A stretch of DNA of 6,187 bases from an uncultured Treponema sp. (lineage in GTDB: Bacteria > Spirochaetota > Spirochaetia > Treponematales > Treponemataceae): positions 1 through 6,187 of the forward strand of contig NZ_CALHGC010000259.1 in assembly GCF_938029485.1 (NCBI RefSeq). Direction: 5' to 3'. The stretch's first letter is position 1; each line of letters begins with the position of its first letter. Below are positions 4,579-6,187 of the stretch, piece by piece. The notes beneath the pieces were generated by a model. It worked only from the letters and a program-made list of their open reading frames with translations, did no database searches and was not told the origin of the DNA. The translations under genes and the position numbers were made by a program.

Positions 4579-4929
4579 ATGACAGGAGAACACAGGCTTT
4601 TATCAGTCAATAAAACGGTTGCAATCGCAGATGTAACCATTCCCGCGGGAGGAGCGCAGACGCTTGATAATCACGGCATTGTCTTTGTCGGAGACCGCGC
4701 GGGGGTTGTGCTGCAAAAAGAAGCCGGCAATCAAGTAACGGTGTCTTTTGACACACAGCGGGAATGGACAACGGAAAGCTACGATAGCGCCAATTTGCCG
4801 AAAATCGGCGAAAAGGTATATCTCGGCGCTTCGGACGGCAAGCTCACGAAAACCGCAAGCGGAAATAAGCTCGTCGGTTACTACTGGGGAACGATTGGGG
4901 GCGCGGCGCTTTTTTCGCTTCACGCATAA
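4579..4929 (+). CDS. Small head-decoration-like protein (DUF2190-like), 116 aa
   Basis: ATG 4579 follows AGGAGGTG (4567-4574), and the gene starts 15 bases after the scaffold stop. The protein is beta-rich and glycine-rich, with no membrane segment or signal. The order of segments (DNHGIVFVGDRAGVV, then GNQVTVSFDT, then KIGEKVYLGASDGKL, then KLVGYYWGTIGG) resembles the DUF2190 family of small capsid proteins found beside major capsid genes, which act as decoration or cement proteins on the outer shell. Its place between scaffold and major capsid genes supports this. It lacks the Gly-Glu-Met tripeptide (it has IGEK), so it is probably not processed, as expected for a protein added after expansion. 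The family call is by pattern only. Confidence 0.68.
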   Translation: MTGEHRLLSVNKTVAIADVTIPAGGAQTLDNHGIVFVGDRAGVVLQKEAGNQVTVSFDTQREWTTESYDSANLPKIGEKVYLGASDGKLTKTASGNKLVGYYWGTIGGAALFSLHA

Positions 4930-4965
4930 AAGCAGGGCGTACATGACAAGGAGGAAAAAGAAATA

Positions 4966-6030
4966 ATGGAATTTATATCACCTGAAACAATCCGTATGAA
5001 AAATGCTACGGAGAAAAAACAGATGTCGCTGCAATACCGTGCGCCGAAGGTGCCTGCCGGTGAAATGGCAATAGAAGATACCGGTGCCGGTACGCGATCT
5101 GAAATCTTTACGCGGGAAATGCTTGCGCGGGCGGTCGACTTACCGTCAGGAGAAATGATGAGTGTAGAAGATTTGCATAAGTTTGCAAAGCAAGCCGTTC
5201 TTGACGTATCGCTCGGTATGGCAGAGCATCCTGCCCTTTATCCCTTCATTTACGAAGAGATTAAAAATGCCGATTTTCCCCGCACAATCAAAGTGATGGA
5301 GCTTATCGGAATGCGCGCTGCATTCGGTATTACCAACGATGGAGAAAGTGTGCCGATGGCGGATTTTAAATTCGGTAAGCTCGATACGGTTGATTTTAAG
5401 ACGTTCGCTGCCGGTTATTCCATTTCACGCGGCTGGGTAAACTTCAATGAATTTTGGAAATTACCGCAAGCGTCAAAAGCGCTCGGTATTGCGCATAATG
5501 CCATTCTTGACCATCTGCACCTGTCGCCGATTATTACGCATTCGTATACCGGAGATGCTGTTACCAATAAGGTAACAACCGGCAGTACCGACCTTGAGAA
5601 TGTATGGCTTACACTGCGGCAAGGGCTTAAAGATGCCCTCAAGCGTACCAATGCAGGCGGCTATCGGATTCGTCCGACTATAGCCCTTTGTAACTCTGTA
5701 ACGGCGATGGATGTAGAAGCGGCAATCAAAGGCTTATTGCAAAAAGGTACACAGCTGGGGCAGCTTGCGCAGATTCAGAGCGTTTTAAGTTATGACGGCT
5801 GGACGGGTGAAGTCGGCGGAATTAAATACGAGTTTAAAGCTCCGGCTGATAACGAAGTGTATTTAATCGTTCCGAAGCGGTCATTTAAGGCGCTTGTAAA
5901 AGAAGATTTAACGCACCTTGAACAGCGGGGAAACATTCTCACCCTTTCTGAATTGGATGTTGTCGAAACCTTTACCCGTTGCGCGGTTGCCGGTGTTGCA
6001 GATGCCGTGCATAAGGTAAAGCTCGCATAA
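4966..6030 (+). CDS. Major capsid protein, 354 aa, with a processed N-terminal arm
   Basis: ATG 4966 follows AAGGAGG (4948-4954) at an 11-base spacing, and the stop is TAA 6028-6030. Length and position directly after protease, scaffold and decoration genes identify it as the major shell protein, probably with the HK97 fold; no single motif proves this. The C-terminal segment (LSELDVVETFTRCAVAGVADAVHKVKLA) is strand-like and hydrophobic, as capsid axial domains often are. The N-terminal 65 residues are charged and low in hydrophobics, like a delta or scaffolding arm. They carry two Gly-Glu-Met sites, at residues 32-34 (VPAGEM) and 62-64 (LPSGEM). Cleavage after Glu at either would leave a mature protein of about 321 or 291 residues. 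A helical region (VEDLHKFAKQAVLDVSLGM) starts right after the second site. Confidence 0.82.
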   Translation: MEFISPETIRMKNATEKKQMSLQYRAPKVPAGEMAIEDTGAGTRSEIFTREMLARAVDLPSGEMMSVEDLHKFAKQAVLDVSLGMAEHPALYPFIYEEIKNADFPRTIKVMELIGMRAAFGITNDGESVPMADFKFGKLDTVDFKTFAAGYSISRGWVNFNEFWKLPQASKALGIAHNAILDHLHLSPIITHSYTGDAVTNKVTTGSTDLENVWLTLRQGLKDALKRTNAGGYRIRPTIALCNSVTAMDVEAAIKGLLQKGTQLGQLAQIQSVLSYDGWTGEVGGIKYEFKAPADNEVYLIVPKRSFKALVKEDLTHLEQRGNILTLSELDVVETFTRCAVAGVADAVHKVKLA

Positions 6031-6036
6031 GGTTTT

Positions 6037-6074
6037 AAAGAGAGAGATGCACCGTTTGTTTCGTCTCTCTCTTT
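6037..6074 (+). terminator. Hairpin after the capsid gene, weak terminator or mRNA-processing stem
   Basis: AAAGAGAGAGA (6037-6047) pairs perfectly with TCTCTCTCTTT (6064-6074), extendable by a G-U and a G-C pair around a loop of about 12 bases. It begins 6 bases after the capsid stop. Only the three U of the stem end follow, with no longer U-tract. It is therefore more likely a partial terminator or a stem protecting the 3' end of abundant capsid mRNA than a full stop, and the next gene starts 22 bases later. Confidence 0.5.
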
Positions 6075-6096
6075 GATGATAGATCGAGGAGATGAT

Positions 6097-6187
6097 ATGG
6101 GAAGTGAAAATATTACCTTACGCATAATGAAAACCGCTAACGGCTGGTATGTTGAGCATGAGGCAAGTGATGCAACGAACAGTTATG
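6097..6187 (+). CDS. Start of an unrecognised head or connector gene (truncated by window end)
   Basis: ATG 6097 follows GAGGAG (6086-6091) at a five-base spacing, and the frame stays open for 30 codons to the window end (MGSENITLRIMKTANGWYVE...). In this position, after the major capsid gene, phages usually encode a head-completion or connector protein, or another small structural protein. The visible residues show no motif that would choose among these. No Gly-Glu-Met occurs in the visible part. Confidence 0.55.
   Translation, partial: MGSENITLRIMKTANGWYVEHEASDATNSY

Noticed and set aside
3286..5157. Treating the Gly-Glu-Met copies as a DNA repeat or recombination site
   Set aside because: Codons vary between copies and flanking DNA is unrelated, so only the peptide is conserved.
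1..6187. CRISPR array, tRNA genes, insertion sequences, reverse-transcriptase retroelement
   Set aside because: No regularly spaced direct repeats, tRNA-like cloverleaf, transposase or reverse transcriptase frame could be found.

Overview
The window is part of a tailed-phage (Caudoviricetes) genome, most likely a prophage. It carries a head-assembly module on the + strand and a lysis module on the - strand. The host is probably a diderm with short-spaced Shine-Dalgarno translation. A Treponema-like spirochaete is my best guess, from the style of the lipoprotein and coiled-coil/TM proteins and the moderate GC with AT-rich intergenic DNA. No gene here proves the host.

Layout. At 1-356 (+) lie the end of a small unrecognised protein and a 37-codon ORF with a good ribosome binding site. 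At 365-3020 everything reads on the - strand. In transcription order this block holds a one-TM, mostly cytoplasmic protein (2241-3020), a 12-codon mini-ORF, an M15-type peptidoglycan endopeptidase (1732-2184), and two almost fully overlapping genes in different frames: a lipoprotein (1358-1732) and a signal-peptide/coiled-coil/C-terminal-TM protein (1225-1725). These resemble an Rz/Rz1 spanin pair. After a promoter and leader region (about 1045-1207) come an unknown protein with an internal duplication (544-1044) and a small frameshifted gene (365-531). From 3199 the + strand carries the head module: a prohead protease fused to a scaffold (3199-4563) with an internal scaffold start at 4042, a small head-decoration-like protein (4579-4929), the major capsid protein (4966-6030), a hairpin, and the start of another gene (6097 onward).

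How the genes fit together. The lysis block and the head block diverge from 3021-3198. That region holds an inverted repeat whose two arms each contain a -35-like element placed 18 bp from a -10-like element, so the two late modules may be switched on together. The most notable protein signal is a tripeptide, Gly-Glu/Gln-Met. It occurs eight times in the protease-scaffold and twice in the N-terminal part of the capsid protein, and I did not find it in the other proteins of the window. It flanks the protease core, cuts the scaffold region into 20-30 residue pieces and sits at the N-terminal arm of the capsid protein. That is the layout expected of the prohead protease's own cleavage sites.

Limits: family assignments rest on motifs, length and gene order read by eye. 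No database search, folding or promoter scoring was run.
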